Shown here: piece after piece, positions 6,728 through 14,298 of the stretch
How positions within the stretch are numbered: position 1 is the stretch's first letter
Layout of the letters: every line of letters starts with the position of its first letter
Source of the DNA: Limousia pullorum
Lineage (GTDB): Bacteria > Bacillota > Clostridia > Oscillospirales > Acutalibacteraceae
Assembly (NCBI GenBank): GCA_018714545.1
Contig: DVNG01000037.1
Coordinates: forward strand, 1-26,370
Length of the DNA stretch: 26,370 nucleotides
Direction: 5' to 3'
Notes under the pieces: model-generated
Told to the model about the DNA's origin: nothing
Databases searched by the model: none
Seen by the model: the letters and a program-made list of their open reading frames with translations, nothing else
Program-made: the position numbers and the translations under genes

Positions 6728-7493
6728 AGTTGCGTTCCTTTCTTATTATTTCTTCTGCAAGTGACATATATGAAAGTGCGCCCTTGCTTGATTTATCATA
6801 ATACATTACCGGCAAACCAAATCCCGGAGCTTCTGAAAGTCTTACGCCTCTGGGTATTACCGAGGAGAAAACCTTTCCCGGGAAAAACTTCTTTACCTCT
6901 GCCACAACCTGCTGAGTAAGGTTAAGTCTTCCGTCAAACATTGTAAGCAGAACTCCCTCTATCTCAAGGCTTGTGTTGTACTGTCTTTTAACTCTTCTAA
7001 CCGAACTCATAAGCTGTGAAAGTCCCTCCAGCGCATAATATTCGCACTGAATAGGAACAAGAATTGTATCAGCCGCTGTAAGGGCGTTTGTGGTTATAAG
7101 TCCCAAAGAGGGAGGACAGTCTATAATTATGTAGTCGTAGTTTTCCTTTATGGGAGCAAAGGAAGTTTTAAGTCTTTGCTCTCTGTGAGGAATATCCGCC
7201 ATTTCAAGCTCTGCCGCCGCCAAATCAATGCTCGCCGGCATTAAATGCAGATTCTGAAATTTTGTGTTCATAATAATGTCGTTGGCTTTTGCGCCGTCTA
7301 CAAAAATATTGTAGGTTGACATCTTAACAGACCTTTTGTCTATTCCCACTCCGCTTGTTGAGTTTCCCTGAGGGTCGGTATCCACCAGCAAAACTCTTCT
7401 TGACAAACAACCCAGTCCGGCTGCCAAATTTACGGCTGTTGTAGTTTTTCCAACTCCGCCTTTTTGGTTAGCCACTGCAATAACCTTTGCCAA
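6720..7493 (-). CDS. parA: Chromosome-partitioning ATPase ParA (Soj)
   Basis: A 257-residue ParA/MinD-type ATPase that works with ParB in origin segregation and, in Bacillus, also regulates DnaA. The deviant Walker A motif KGGVGKTT is at residues 11-18, VDTDPQGNSTS follows, and the Walker B region is IIIDCPPSLG. Length is typical. The start codon is TTG (7491-7493), well placed behind GAGGTGAG and giving the canonical MAKVIAVANQKGG opening; no upstream ATG fits. It is first in the parA-parB operon. An internal palindrome near 874 within the 6 kb region (6874-6885) resembles a Noc-binding site. Confidence 0.97.
   Translation of the reverse strand: MAKVIAVANQKGGVGKTTTAVNLAAGLGCLSRRVLLVDTDPQGNSTSGVGIDKRSVKMSTYNIFVDGAKANDIIMNTKFQNLHLMPASIDLAAAELEMADIPHREQRLKTSFAPIKENYDYIIIDCPPSLGLITTNALTAADTILVPIQCEYYALEGLSQLMSSVRRVKRQYNTSLEIEGVLLTMFDGRLNLTQQVVAEVKKFFPGKVFSSVIPRGVRLSEAPGFGLPVMYYDKSSKGALSYMSLAEEIIRKERNYG
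6874..6885. other. Candidate Noc-binding site inside parA
   Basis: TTTCCCGGGAAA is a perfect palindrome matching the 12-bp core of the Bacillus Noc site ATTTCCCGGGAAAT. I saw only one in the window, so chance occurrence is possible. Confidence 0.4.
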
Positions 7494-7534
7494 AATCTCA
7501 CCTCAAATTTCATTCTTCCAATATTCTATCCGTA

Positions 7535-7543
7535 ATTATACCA
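7535..7543 (-). promoter_or_regulatory. Extended -10 promoter of parA-parB
   Basis: On the minus strand TGGTATAAT gives a perfect -10 (7535-7540) with a TGn extension, about 42 bp before the TTG start. The -35 is poor. Confidence 0.55.
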
Positions 7544-7612
7544 CACATTATGCGGTATTTCCATACAACACACTAAATTTTTATTATTTAGTTATTCATA
7601 TCGAAGAAAAAA

Positions 7613-7628
7613 TGTTTCACGTGAAACT
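7613..7628. other. parS site 2 (15/16 match)
   Basis: TGTTTCACGTGAAACT differs from consensus only in its last base. It lies 120 bp upstream of parA. Confidence 0.9.
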
Positions 7629-7659
7629 TTTCCTGACTAAAAACAGATTTTTATATATT

Positions 7660-7675
7660 TGTTTCACGTGAAACA
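7660..7675. other. parS site 3
   Basis: Perfect TGTTTCACGTGAAACA, 47 bp centre-to-centre from site 2. Confidence 0.95.
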
Positions 7676-7740
7676 AGTACATACACAAGTGTCTGATAAA
7701 CCAACGCCCTACGAGTTTAATTAAATAAAATAAACTAAGT

Positions 7741-8064
7741 TAACCGAGAGCAAACCATTCCGAAGATTAAGAGGAAGGTCTCTCCCGACCTGAAATTGAG
7801 TTTATTTATAAAAACAACCTTTGCAGGTCGGAAATAAAATAAAAAAGGTCTCGCCCGCCTTGAAAAAAAGTTAATTTATAGTTTAACCTTTGCAAGGCGG
7901 ATAAAAAAATAAAGGTTTCGCCCGACCTGTGCAGGACCTACTCTTTTATACCCTCCATTTGCAGGTCGGAAATAAAATAAAAAAACTTAAGTCAGGACAG
8001 GTAAGCTCACCCCGCCGCATGGCGTGAGTCATCCTCCATATGAACCTGTCCAAGGCGGAGCTAA
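7741..8064 (+). repeat. Longest modular palindromic repeat array, B-A-A-A-C
   Basis: B at 7745-7783 is followed by three A hairpins at 7784-7832 (GACCTG/CAGGTC), 7847-7902 (GCCTTG/CAAGGC) and 7914-7971 (GACCTG/CAGGTC). C at 7989-8064 has outer stem GGACAGGT/ACCTGTCC and inner stem CTCAC/GTGAG. Each A begins with GGTYTCGCCCG, giving a 65-70 nt period. The tip lies 6 nt from the noc terminator. Confidence 0.85.
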
Positions 8065-8069
8065 AAAGA

Positions 8070-8106
8070 TTAAAGACCTGTGCTTTTGGGGAACACAGGC
8101 CTTTAA
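8070..8106 (-). terminator. Terminator of noc
   Basis: On the minus strand AAAGGCCTGTG pairs with CACAGGTCTTT around a 10-nt loop, followed by AATCTTTTT. The 8107-8220 gap between it and the noc stop carries only a small GGGCAT/ATGCCC-type hairpin and no gene. Confidence 0.75.
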
Positions 8107-8220
8107 CAAGGGGTTAGATAAGGAAATGGGTATGAGTGGCTATGACAGGGCAGATGCCCAATCAGATATATAAATTAGGTGTACGCATATTAGTTGAGGA
8201 ATTTCAGCTTGTACAAAAAT

Positions 8221-9066
8221 TCAGGCTGTTTTGTTGTCTGAAGTATCGTCCTTTTTGGAAGATATATTCTTTGGTATTCTCACCGTGTATTCAATGTAAT
8301 CGTCGTTTTCAGCACGCTTGCTAACGGCGTTGATACCTGCCAGCCGCATTGTGTCAACGGCTTTGTTTATGGTGTTTATGAAAATTCTCACATCTTTTAT
8401 GACAACACGTTTCTTTCTGTGCTTGTCATCAACAGCGATAAAACTGCTGCTGATGATGTTGTCCACAAGCTCTTCGGTTTGGTTTATGTTCAGACTTTCG
8501 CTTATAACCTTACTTAGAGCTTCCTTTCTCAGATTTTCATCTGCTATTCTCAGAAGCGCCCTTGCGTGGCGTTCTGAAAGACCGGCTTGATTTATCCAGT
8601 CCTGCTCGTCCATGGTGAGCTTTAAAAGCCTGAGCTTGTTGGCAACGGTGCTTTGCTTTTTTCCAAGCTTTGCCGCCGCTTCCTCTTGTGTAAGGTTGTA
8701 CTTCCTTATAAGCCGTGAAATTCCTCTTGCTTCTTCGAACATTCCCAAGTCAGACCTTTGCAGATTTTCAAGAAGTGCAAATATCGCCGACTCCCTGTCT
8801 GTGCATTTTATCACAATACATGGAACTCTTTTAAGACCTGCAATCACTGCCGCTCTGAGCCTGCGCTCTCCTGCAACCAGCTCGTATTCCTGAAGATTAA
8901 GTCTTCTCACTGTCAGCGGCTGGAGTATGCCGTTTTCCTCTATGGAAGCGGCAAGGGAGTTCAGCTCTTCGTCCTTAAAGGTTTTTCGCGGCTGACTTTG
9001 ATTTGGTCGGATCTGCCTTATAGGTATGTCCACTACCTTATTGCCGTCTTTTGAAATAAAGTTCAA
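8221..9066 (-). CDS. noc: Nucleoid-occlusion protein Noc (ParB paralogue)
   Basis: A 281-residue ParB-family protein next to rsmG, the standard noc position. The CTP motif GERRLRAA is at 66-73, LENLQRSDL at 99-107, and the helix-turn-helix at about 125-147 contains KKQSTVANKLRLLKL, the Noc-type version (ParB here has GRSRSAVANSLRLL). In Bacillus, Noc keeps division septa off the nucleoid. The start is TTG at 9064-9066 behind GGAGGTGA, and an in-frame TGA nine bases upstream rules out a longer protein. Only about ten residues precede the core, so the amphipathic membrane-binding helix of Bacillus Noc is missing. It could act as a second ParB instead. Confidence 0.82.
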   Translation of the reverse strand: MNFISKDGNKVVDIPIRQIRPNQSQPRKTFKDEELNSLAASIEENGILQPLTVRRLNLQEYELVAGERRLRAAVIAGLKRVPCIVIKCTDRESAIFALLENLQRSDLGMFEEARGISRLIRKYNLTQEEAAAKLGKKQSTVANKLRLLKLTMDEQDWINQAGLSERHARALLRIADENLRKEALSKVISESLNINQTEELVDNIISSSFIAVDDKHRKKRVVIKDVRIFINTINKAVDTMRLAGINAVSKRAENDDYIEYTVRIPKNISSKKDDTSDNKTA

Positions 9067-9183
9067 CCGCTTTCACCTCCGCAGGAATGTTACAGGTATA
9101 TAATAAACCATCGGAAGCAAATTTTCTGTCGTTCCATGTGCAAATAAAAAATTGTTTTTTGTTCTTTTATAATGAATAAACTC

Positions 9184-9226
9184 AAAAAACCTTATGCCGC
9201 TGAATATCAATGACATAAGGTTTTTC
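9184..9226 (-). terminator. Terminator of mnmG-rsmG
   Basis: On the minus strand AAAAACCTTATG pairs with CATAAGGTTTTTT around a 17-nt loop. It starts right after the rsmG stop. Confidence 0.85.
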
Positions 9227-9227
9227 A

Positions 9228-9935
9228 TTATCTCTTTTTCTTCTTTTTGTTTGAGCCTTTTTTGGCAACAGGTACGCTTCTTATTTTCTGAACCTCAACT
9301 ATAGTTCTTTCCCCTGCGTCTTTAAGCTCGTATTCATGAACGGCAGAAACCTTTCCACCGTGCTTTTCAATTTCTGCTTTTCCCTTTTCAAGCTCCTCGG
9401 ATAATGCAGGGCCTTTCAAGGCAACCAGCCTTCCGCCTTTCTTTACAAAGGGCAGACAATAGCCGGAAAGCTTCTCCATGGCGGCAACCGCTCGGGAAAC
9501 AGCCATATCAAACTTTTCGTGATAGGTTTCGGTTGCTCCCCCGTCCTCGGCTCTTGAATGTACTATCTCGCAGGTAATACCCAGCCTTTCGCAAAGCTCC
9601 GCTAAAAATTTAAGTCTTTTATTAAGACTATCAAGGAGAGTAAGCTCTATATCCGGCCGCATGATTTTCAGAGGAACAGAGGGAAATCCCGCTCCGGTTC
9701 CAACATCAACCATTTTACAGTTCTGAGGAACCTCTGCATATTTCAGCATTATAACGCTGTCCACAAAATGCTTTAAAGCCACTCCGTCTATATCGGTTAT
9801 GGCGGTAAGGTTCATAAACTCGTTCCATTCCACCAAGGTTTTAAAATATATTTCAAACTGCTGAAGCTGGGTTTCGGAAAATACAATTTCGTTTTCCTCT
9901 CCTCTTGCTTTTAAAATATCTGTAAATTCACTCAT
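9228..9935 (-). CDS. rsmG: 16S rRNA 7-methylguanosine methyltransferase RsmG (GidB)
   Basis: A 235-residue methyltransferase that makes m7G in the 530 loop of 16S rRNA (G527 in E. coli) with S-adenosylmethionine. The N-terminal helix region LVEWNEFMNLTAI and the SAM motif VDVGTGAGFPSVPLKI are clear, followed by SRAVA and LKGP. The start is the ATG at 9933-9935 behind AAAGGTGA; the longer reading frame runs back into mnmG and is rejected. It lies 10 bp behind mnmG, so the two are co-transcribed. The C-terminus ends in a lysine-rich tail (KKGSNKKKKKR) that may help RNA binding. Confidence 0.95.
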   Translation of the reverse strand: MSEFTDILKARGEENEIVFSETQLQQFEIYFKTLVEWNEFMNLTAITDIDGVALKHFVDSVIMLKYAEVPQNCKMVDVGTGAGFPSVPLKIMRPDIELTLLDSLNKRLKFLAELCERLGITCEIVHSRAEDGGATETYHEKFDMAVSRAVAAMEKLSGYCLPFVKKGGRLVALKGPALSEELEKGKAEIEKHGGKVSAVHEYELKDAGERTIVEVQKIRSVPVAKKGSNKKKKKR

Positions 9936-9945
9936 AGATTCACCT

Positions 9946-11847
9946 TTAGTTATCCGCTTTTCTGTTTTTTCTCTGGGCAAGCCAAATAAGCAGAACGCTT
10001 ATATCAGCAGGAGAAACTCCGGAAATTCTGGAAGCCTGTCCGATATTCAAGGGCTTTACCTTATTGAGCTTTTCCTGAGCCTCAAGTCTCAAGCCTATAA
10101 TTGTTTTATAGTCCACGTCTGTAGGAAGCTTTTTGCTTTCAAGCTTTCTCATCTGCTCAACCTGGGCAATCTGCTTCTTAATATATCCCTCGTACTTAAT
10201 CTCGGTTTCAACCTGACTGAATATGCTTTCGCTTATATTGGGTCTGCCTGTATCAAGAGATTCAAGGCATTTATAATCAATCTGCGGTCTTTTCAAAAGG
10301 TCTATCATTCTCACGCCTGATGTTACAGGAGATGTTTCACGTGAAACAAGTATATTGTTTAACTCCTCAGATGGTGAGAAAACAACCTTTTCTATTCTCT
10401 TCATTTCCTCAGCCTTGATTTTTTGTCTTTCCAAAAAGCTTTCCCAGCGGCTGTCGGTTACAAGTCCTATCTTTCTGCCGATTGGTGTAAGTCTTTCGTC
10501 GGCGTTGTCCTGACGGAGAATAAGTCTGTATTCACTTCTGGATGTCATCATTCTGTATGGGTCGTTTGCTCCCTTTGTTACAAGATCGTCTATAAGTGTT
10601 CCGATATATGAGGAAGCACGGTCAAGCACAAGACTTTCCTTTCCCAAAACCTTCATTGCTGCGTTGATACCTGCAACAAGTCCCTGAGCTGCCGCCTCTT
10701 CATAGCCGCTTGAGCCGTTGAACTGTCCTGCTCCGTACAGTCCCGGAAAATCCTTAAATTCCAGAGTCGCATTCATTGCCAGCGGGTCAACGCAGTCGTA
10801 TTCAATGGCGTAAGCCGGACGCATTATAACAGCGTTTTCAAGTCCCTTTATTGAATGATAGAATTTAAGCTGAACCTCCTCCGGCAATGATGAGGACATT
10901 CCCTGCAAGTACATCTCCTCTGTATCAAGTCCGCATGGTTCTATGAAAAGCTGGTGCCTTTCCTTTTCTGAAAATCTCACAATCTTATCTTCAAGGCTTG
11001 GGCAGTAACGTGGGCCTACACCCTCAATCTTTCCTCCGTAAAGTGGTGAACGGTGGATATTGTCCAAGATAATCTTTTTTGTTTCAAGGTTTGTCCAGCT
11101 TACATGGCAGACAACCTTATTTTCAAGGCTTCCCTCTTCTGTTTCATAGGAAAAAGGAATAACAGGCTCGTCCCCCTCCTGAACCTCCAAGTCGGAAAAA
11201 TCTATGCTTCTTTTCAAAACACGGGCAGGAGTTCCTGTTTTAAATCTTCTAAGGGGAAGTCCCAGGTCTTTGAGGCTCTGACCCAAAAATGTTGCCGGGA
11301 AAATTCCGTCCGGGCCGCTCTCATAGGAAACCTCACCGATAAATATTTTGCCGCCCAAAAATGTTCCTGTTGCTATAATAACGGTTTTGGCATAAATTTC
11401 TGCGTTCATTCTTGTTTCAAGAACCCACATACCGTCATTTTCAAAATCATCGGATTTCTTAATTGAAACTATTTCCGCCTGCTTCAATTCAAGGTTCGGC
11501 TGAAGCTCCAGCTTGTGTTTCATTATCTGTGCATATTGGCGGCGGTCAATCTGTGCTCTCAAAGAGTGAACGGCAGGGCCTTTGCCTCTATTGAGCATAC
11601 GCATCTGCAAAAGGCTTTCATCTGCGGTCTTTCCCATCTCACCGCCCAAAGCATCAACCTCACGTACAAGGTGACCCTTAGCTGTACCTCCGATAGAGGG
11701 ATTGCATGGGCAGTTGCCCACGGCGTCAAGATTTATTGTAAACACAACTGTATTACAGCCAAGCCTTGCAGCAGCAAGCGCCGCTTCAATTCCGGCGTGA
11801 CCTGCACCAATTACAGCCACATCATAACTTCCACCAAAATAATTCAT
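9946..11847 (-). CDS. mnmG: tRNA uridine 5-carboxymethylaminomethyl modification enzyme MnmG (GidA)
   Basis: The 633-residue FAD enzyme works with MnmE to install the carboxymethylaminomethyl group at wobble U34 of several tRNAs. The Rossmann FAD motif GAGHAG is at residues 14-19 and the family cysteine segment CPCNPSIGGTAKGH at 47-59; GTFLGGKIFIGE and the C-terminal helical MnmE-binding domain are present. Length is normal. The ATG has AGGAGAGTAG upstream. It heads the mnmG-rsmG unit but is separated from mnmE by about 700 bp of repeats, an unusually wide gap. A perfect parS site is embedded in frame at 10333-10348, encoding part of VSRETSP. Confidence 0.97.
   Translation of the reverse strand: MNYFGGSYDVAVIGAGHAGIEAALAAARLGCNTVVFTINLDAVGNCPCNPSIGGTAKGHLVREVDALGGEMGKTADESLLQMRMLNRGKGPAVHSLRAQIDRRQYAQIMKHKLELQPNLELKQAEIVSIKKSDDFENDGMWVLETRMNAEIYAKTVIIATGTFLGGKIFIGEVSYESGPDGIFPATFLGQSLKDLGLPLRRFKTGTPARVLKRSIDFSDLEVQEGDEPVIPFSYETEEGSLENKVVCHVSWTNLETKKIILDNIHRSPLYGGKIEGVGPRYCPSLEDKIVRFSEKERHQLFIEPCGLDTEEMYLQGMSSSLPEEVQLKFYHSIKGLENAVIMRPAYAIEYDCVDPLAMNATLEFKDFPGLYGAGQFNGSSGYEEAAAQGLVAGINAAMKVLGKESLVLDRASSYIGTLIDDLVTKGANDPYRMMTSRSEYRLILRQDNADERLTPIGRKIGLVTDSRWESFLERQKIKAEEMKRIEKVVFSPSEELNNILVSRETSPVTSGVRMIDLLKRPQIDYKCLESLDTGRPNISESIFSQVETEIKYEGYIKKQIAQVEQMRKLESKKLPTDVDYKTIIGLRLEAQEKLNKVKPLNIGQASRISGVSPADISVLLIWLAQRKNRKADN
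10333..10348. other. parS site 4, inside mnmG
   Basis: Perfect TGTTTCACGTGAAACA within the coding sequence, reading Val-Ser-Arg-Glu-Thr on the coding strand. Confidence 0.95.
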
Positions 11848-11860
11848 CCTCTACTCTCCT

Positions 11861-11983
11861 TTTATTTTATATCCGTATTTTTTATTTCCGCCTTGCAGAG
11901 GTTTAATTTAGAAATAAGCATCGTTTTAAGGCGGACGAGACCTTTTCCGCAATCTTTGGAATGGTTCGCTCTCAGTTAGCTTT
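11861..11983 (-). repeat. Modular palindromic repeat array, B-A, before mnmG
   Basis: On the minus strand B (about 11935-11975) precedes A (about 11887-11935; arms CCGCCTTG/TAAGGCGG, one mismatch). The tip ends 14 nt before the mnmG start. A nearly identical copy follows at 12026. Confidence 0.8.
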
Positions 11984-12025
11984 TTTACTTACACAATCAT
12001 ACAACAAAAATGTTTTTTAATCAAT

Positions 12026-12147
12026 AATTTTATATCCGTATTTTTTATTTCCGCCTTGCAGAGGTTAAAGTATAAATCAACTTTCGTTCCAAGGCGGGCG
12101 AGACCTTTTCTGCAATCTTTGGAATGGTTCGCTCTCAGTTAGCTTTC
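12026..12147 (-). repeat. Second, near-identical B-A array before mnmG
   Basis: About 120 bp repeat the 11861 array in direct orientation, including its AT-rich flank. The A arms are CCGCCTTG/CAAGGCGG, a perfect pair here. Differences concentrate in the A loop. This looks like a recent tandem duplication with a 165-bp period. Confidence 0.8.
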
Positions 12148-12168
12148 TTTTTTATTATTTTAAAATTT

Positions 12169-12198
12169 TTTCCACATTGCTTCAATACAATGTGGAAA
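12169..12198. repeat. Palindrome with TTTCCACA arms, copy 2
   Basis: TTTCCACATTG (12169-12179) and CAATGTGGAAA (12188-12198) form a perfect 11-bp inverted repeat. It is related to copies at 1919 and 12304. Confidence 0.6.
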
Positions 12199-12234
12199 CT
12201 TTTATCAATTATAATTCTTTATTAAATAATATTT

Positions 12235-12263
12235 GTAGGGGCGCACATTCAGTACGCCCCTAC
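12235..12263. repeat. GTAGGGGCG/CGCCCCTAC palindrome
   Basis: GTAGGGGCG and CGCCCCTAC are perfect 9-base arms around an 11-nt centre. The type recurs at 5610 and 25921 and, from memory, is widespread in gut Firmicutes. Confidence 0.7.
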
Positions 12264-12303
12264 AGTATTTTCAAAATAACATCTCTGATTTAAAACTGAT
12301 TTT

Positions 12304-12335
12304 TTATCCACATTCCTTTAATACAATGTTAATAA
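12304..12335. repeat. Palindrome with a DnaA-box arm, copy 3
   Basis: TTATCCACAT (12304-12313) faces ATGTTAATAA (12326-12335), 8/10 complementary, with the same TCCTTTAAT centre as the copy at 1919. Confidence 0.55.
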
Positions 12336-12346
12336 AAAACTTAATT

Positions 12347-12540
12347 GCGAGAATAGCCACTCCCAATAATAAATCAAACTCTTACCCGCCGCATAACGTG
12401 CACCAACTGATAATGCGAAGCCCTACAAGGGGAACTAAAAAACTTAGCTGTGAGAATAGCCACTCCTAATAATAAAACAAACCTCACCCCGCCGCATGGC
12501 GAAAGTTTTCTGACAGATGAACCTGTCCAAGGCGGATATA
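12347..12540 (+). repeat. Degenerate modular array, B'-C'-B'-C, abutting the mnmE stop
   Basis: Two decayed B modules (GAGAATAGCCACTCC at about 12350 and 12452) alternate with a decayed C (12384-12436) and a better C (12480-12540, GCCGCATGGC core and ACCTGTCCAAGGCGGA tail). The tip ends 4 nt from the mnmE stop codon. Confidence 0.7.
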
Positions 12541-12544
12541 AAAA

Positions 12545-13915
12545 TCATTTGCCGACACAGAAGTTGTGGAATACTCGGTCTACTACGGTTTCGCTTACTC
12601 TCTCGCCGGTCAGCTCCAAGATGCAGGAGATTGCATCCTCAAGGGAAACTGTAACTGCATCGTAGGTCATTCCCATTTCTAAGGCTTCTTTCGCTTCTTT
12701 TAAGGATTTTAAAGAATTTAATACGGCGTCCCTTTGTCTTTCGTTGGAAAGTATTCCCTGGGATGGGTCAAAGTTTTCAGCTCCGCAGATTTCCGTTACT
12801 GCTTCTGTAAGACTTTCAAGTCCTGTGTTGTTGGCAGCTGAAATGTAGACTATCTTCTTTACATAGTCCTTTATAATGTTGTCGTCCAGCTCTTTTTCGA
12901 GGTCGGTCTTGTTTACAACGGCAATGCAGGGAGTTCCTTTCAGCTCTTCCAAAAGCTCCATGTCGTCATCGTTGAGCTTTGATGAGTTGTCAAAGACAGC
13001 TAAAACAAGTCCGCAGTTTTTTATTCTCTCCTTTGCCCTTGAAACACCTATCTGCTCAACCTTGTTGTCGGTATCTCTTATTCCGGCGGTGTCGCTGAGT
13101 CTTAAAATAACATCTCCCAAAACCACAGTTTCTTCTATGATATCTCTGGTTGTTCCCGGAATTTCTGTGACAATGCTCTTTTCACAGCCGGCAAGGAGAT
13201 TCATTATTGTTGACTTTCCTACATTCGGTCTTCCAACAATTACTGTGTCAATACCCTCTTTTACCGCCTGTCCTACATCATAGGTTTTCAAAAGGTCATT
13301 GAGTTCCTTTTCAGACTCCTTTATGCTGTTTTCCAATGCTTCAAAAGAAACTTCCGGTATATCCTCCTCGGGATAATCTGCCCAAGCCTGCAAATGTGCT
13401 GTTCTGGTTAAGATATCCTCTTTTACCTTGTCTATTCTCTTTCTCAAAGCTCCTTCACGAACGGAAAGCGCAGCTCTTGCGGCAGCTCGGCTTTTTGCGC
13501 CGATTATATCCATTACTGATTCAGCTTCTGTCAAATCTGTTTTTCCGTTCAGGAAAGCTCTTTTTGTAAATTCTCCGGCTTCGGCAAGTCTTGCGCCGTT
13601 TTTCAAAACAGTTCTCAAAACCTCACGGGTTACAAAAATTCCGCCGTGGCAGGAAATCTCCACAACATCCTCTCCGGTATAGCTGTGAGGAGCTTTGAAA
13701 ACAAGGGAAACAACCTCGTCGATACACTGTTCCCCGTCGTACACCTTTCCGTAAAGTGCGGTATAACCTTTAAGTTCTGAAAGCTTCTTTCCGCCTGCTG
13801 ATTTAAAAACTTTATCTGCAATTTCAACGGCACTGTCGCCGGAAATTCTTATAACGCCTATACCGCCGGCACCCTGCGCCGTACTTATAGCCGCAACAGT
13901 ATCAAACTCATTCAT
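12545..13915 (-). CDS. mnmE: tRNA modification GTPase MnmE (TrmE)
   Basis: The 456-residue GTPase partners MnmG in modifying wobble uridine. The N-terminal folate-binding domain opens MNEFDTVAAISTAQGAGGIG; the G domain shows GRPNVGKS (228-235), GTTRD, DTAG and NKTD; the C-terminus ends in the catalytic motif CVGK at 453-456. The start is the ATG at 13913-13915 behind AAAGGAAAA. An upstream in-frame extension to 13975 is only translated repeat. The gene is bracketed by inverted repeat arrays: C modules end 4 nt from its stop and 17 nt from its start. Confidence 0.97.
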   Translation of the reverse strand: MNEFDTVAAISTAQGAGGIGVIRISGDSAVEIADKVFKSAGGKKLSELKGYTALYGKVYDGEQCIDEVVSLVFKAPHSYTGEDVVEISCHGGIFVTREVLRTVLKNGARLAEAGEFTKRAFLNGKTDLTEAESVMDIIGAKSRAAARAALSVREGALRKRIDKVKEDILTRTAHLQAWADYPEEDIPEVSFEALENSIKESEKELNDLLKTYDVGQAVKEGIDTVIVGRPNVGKSTIMNLLAGCEKSIVTEIPGTTRDIIEETVVLGDVILRLSDTAGIRDTDNKVEQIGVSRAKERIKNCGLVLAVFDNSSKLNDDDMELLEELKGTPCIAVVNKTDLEKELDDNIIKDYVKKIVYISAANNTGLESLTEAVTEICGAENFDPSQGILSNERQRDAVLNSLKSLKEAKEALEMGMTYDAVTVSLEDAISCILELTGERVSETVVDRVFHNFCVGK

Positions 13916-13931
13916 AATATTTTCCTTTCTT

Positions 13932-14192
13932 ATTTTTAATTCCGCCTCTTTTATTTCCGCCTTGGACAGGTTCATCTATCGGAAAACCTCTTTCATGCGG
14001 CGGTTTAAACTTCCTTTTCCTGACGAAGATTTTTATTTCCGACCTGCAAAAGTCTATTCTTAAAATTAACGCCATTACAAGGCGGGCGAAACCTTTATTT
14101 TTTATATCCGACCTGCACAGGTATTTTTTAGAAATAAACTTTATTTCAGGTCGGGCGAAACCTTTTTCTTTTTTTTGAATGGCTCGCTCTTA
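13932..14192 (-). repeat. Modular palindromic repeat array, B-A-A-C, before mnmE
   Basis: Read on the minus strand: B (14153-14192), A (14108-14153, arms GACCTG/CAGGTC), A (14038-14088), C (13955-14027; GTCAGGAAAA/TTTTCCGAT). The inner A is a hybrid whose arms CCGACCTG and CAAGGCGG belong to two subtypes and pair at only six of eight positions. The same B-A-A-C order precedes gyrA. Confidence 0.8.
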
Positions 14193-14203
14193 TTTGACTT
14201 TTT

Positions 14204-14219
14204 TGTTTCACGTGAAACA
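14204..14219. other. parS site 5
   Basis: Perfect TGTTTCACGTGAAACA in the mnmE-jag intergenic core. Confidence 0.95.
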
Positions 14220-14298
14220 GTTTTATTATCTATTTATTTGTTTCTCATCTATATTCTTTCACTAATAGGGCTAATCTGTCAATAAAAATCAAATATAA

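Noticed and set aside
7741..8064. CRISPR array
   Set aside because: The 65-70 nt periodic units look repeat-like, but the variable parts are palindromic arms that covary, not unrelated spacers, and no cas genes are near.
8136..8324. A 62-codon plus-strand ORF near the end of noc
   Set aside because: It largely overlaps noc in antisense, lacks a clear ribosome binding site and shows no recognisable features.
13916..13975. A 20-codon N-terminal extension of mnmE
   Set aside because: It is made of repeat sequence. The ATG at 13913-13915 has a ribosome binding site and gives the standard MnmE N-terminus.
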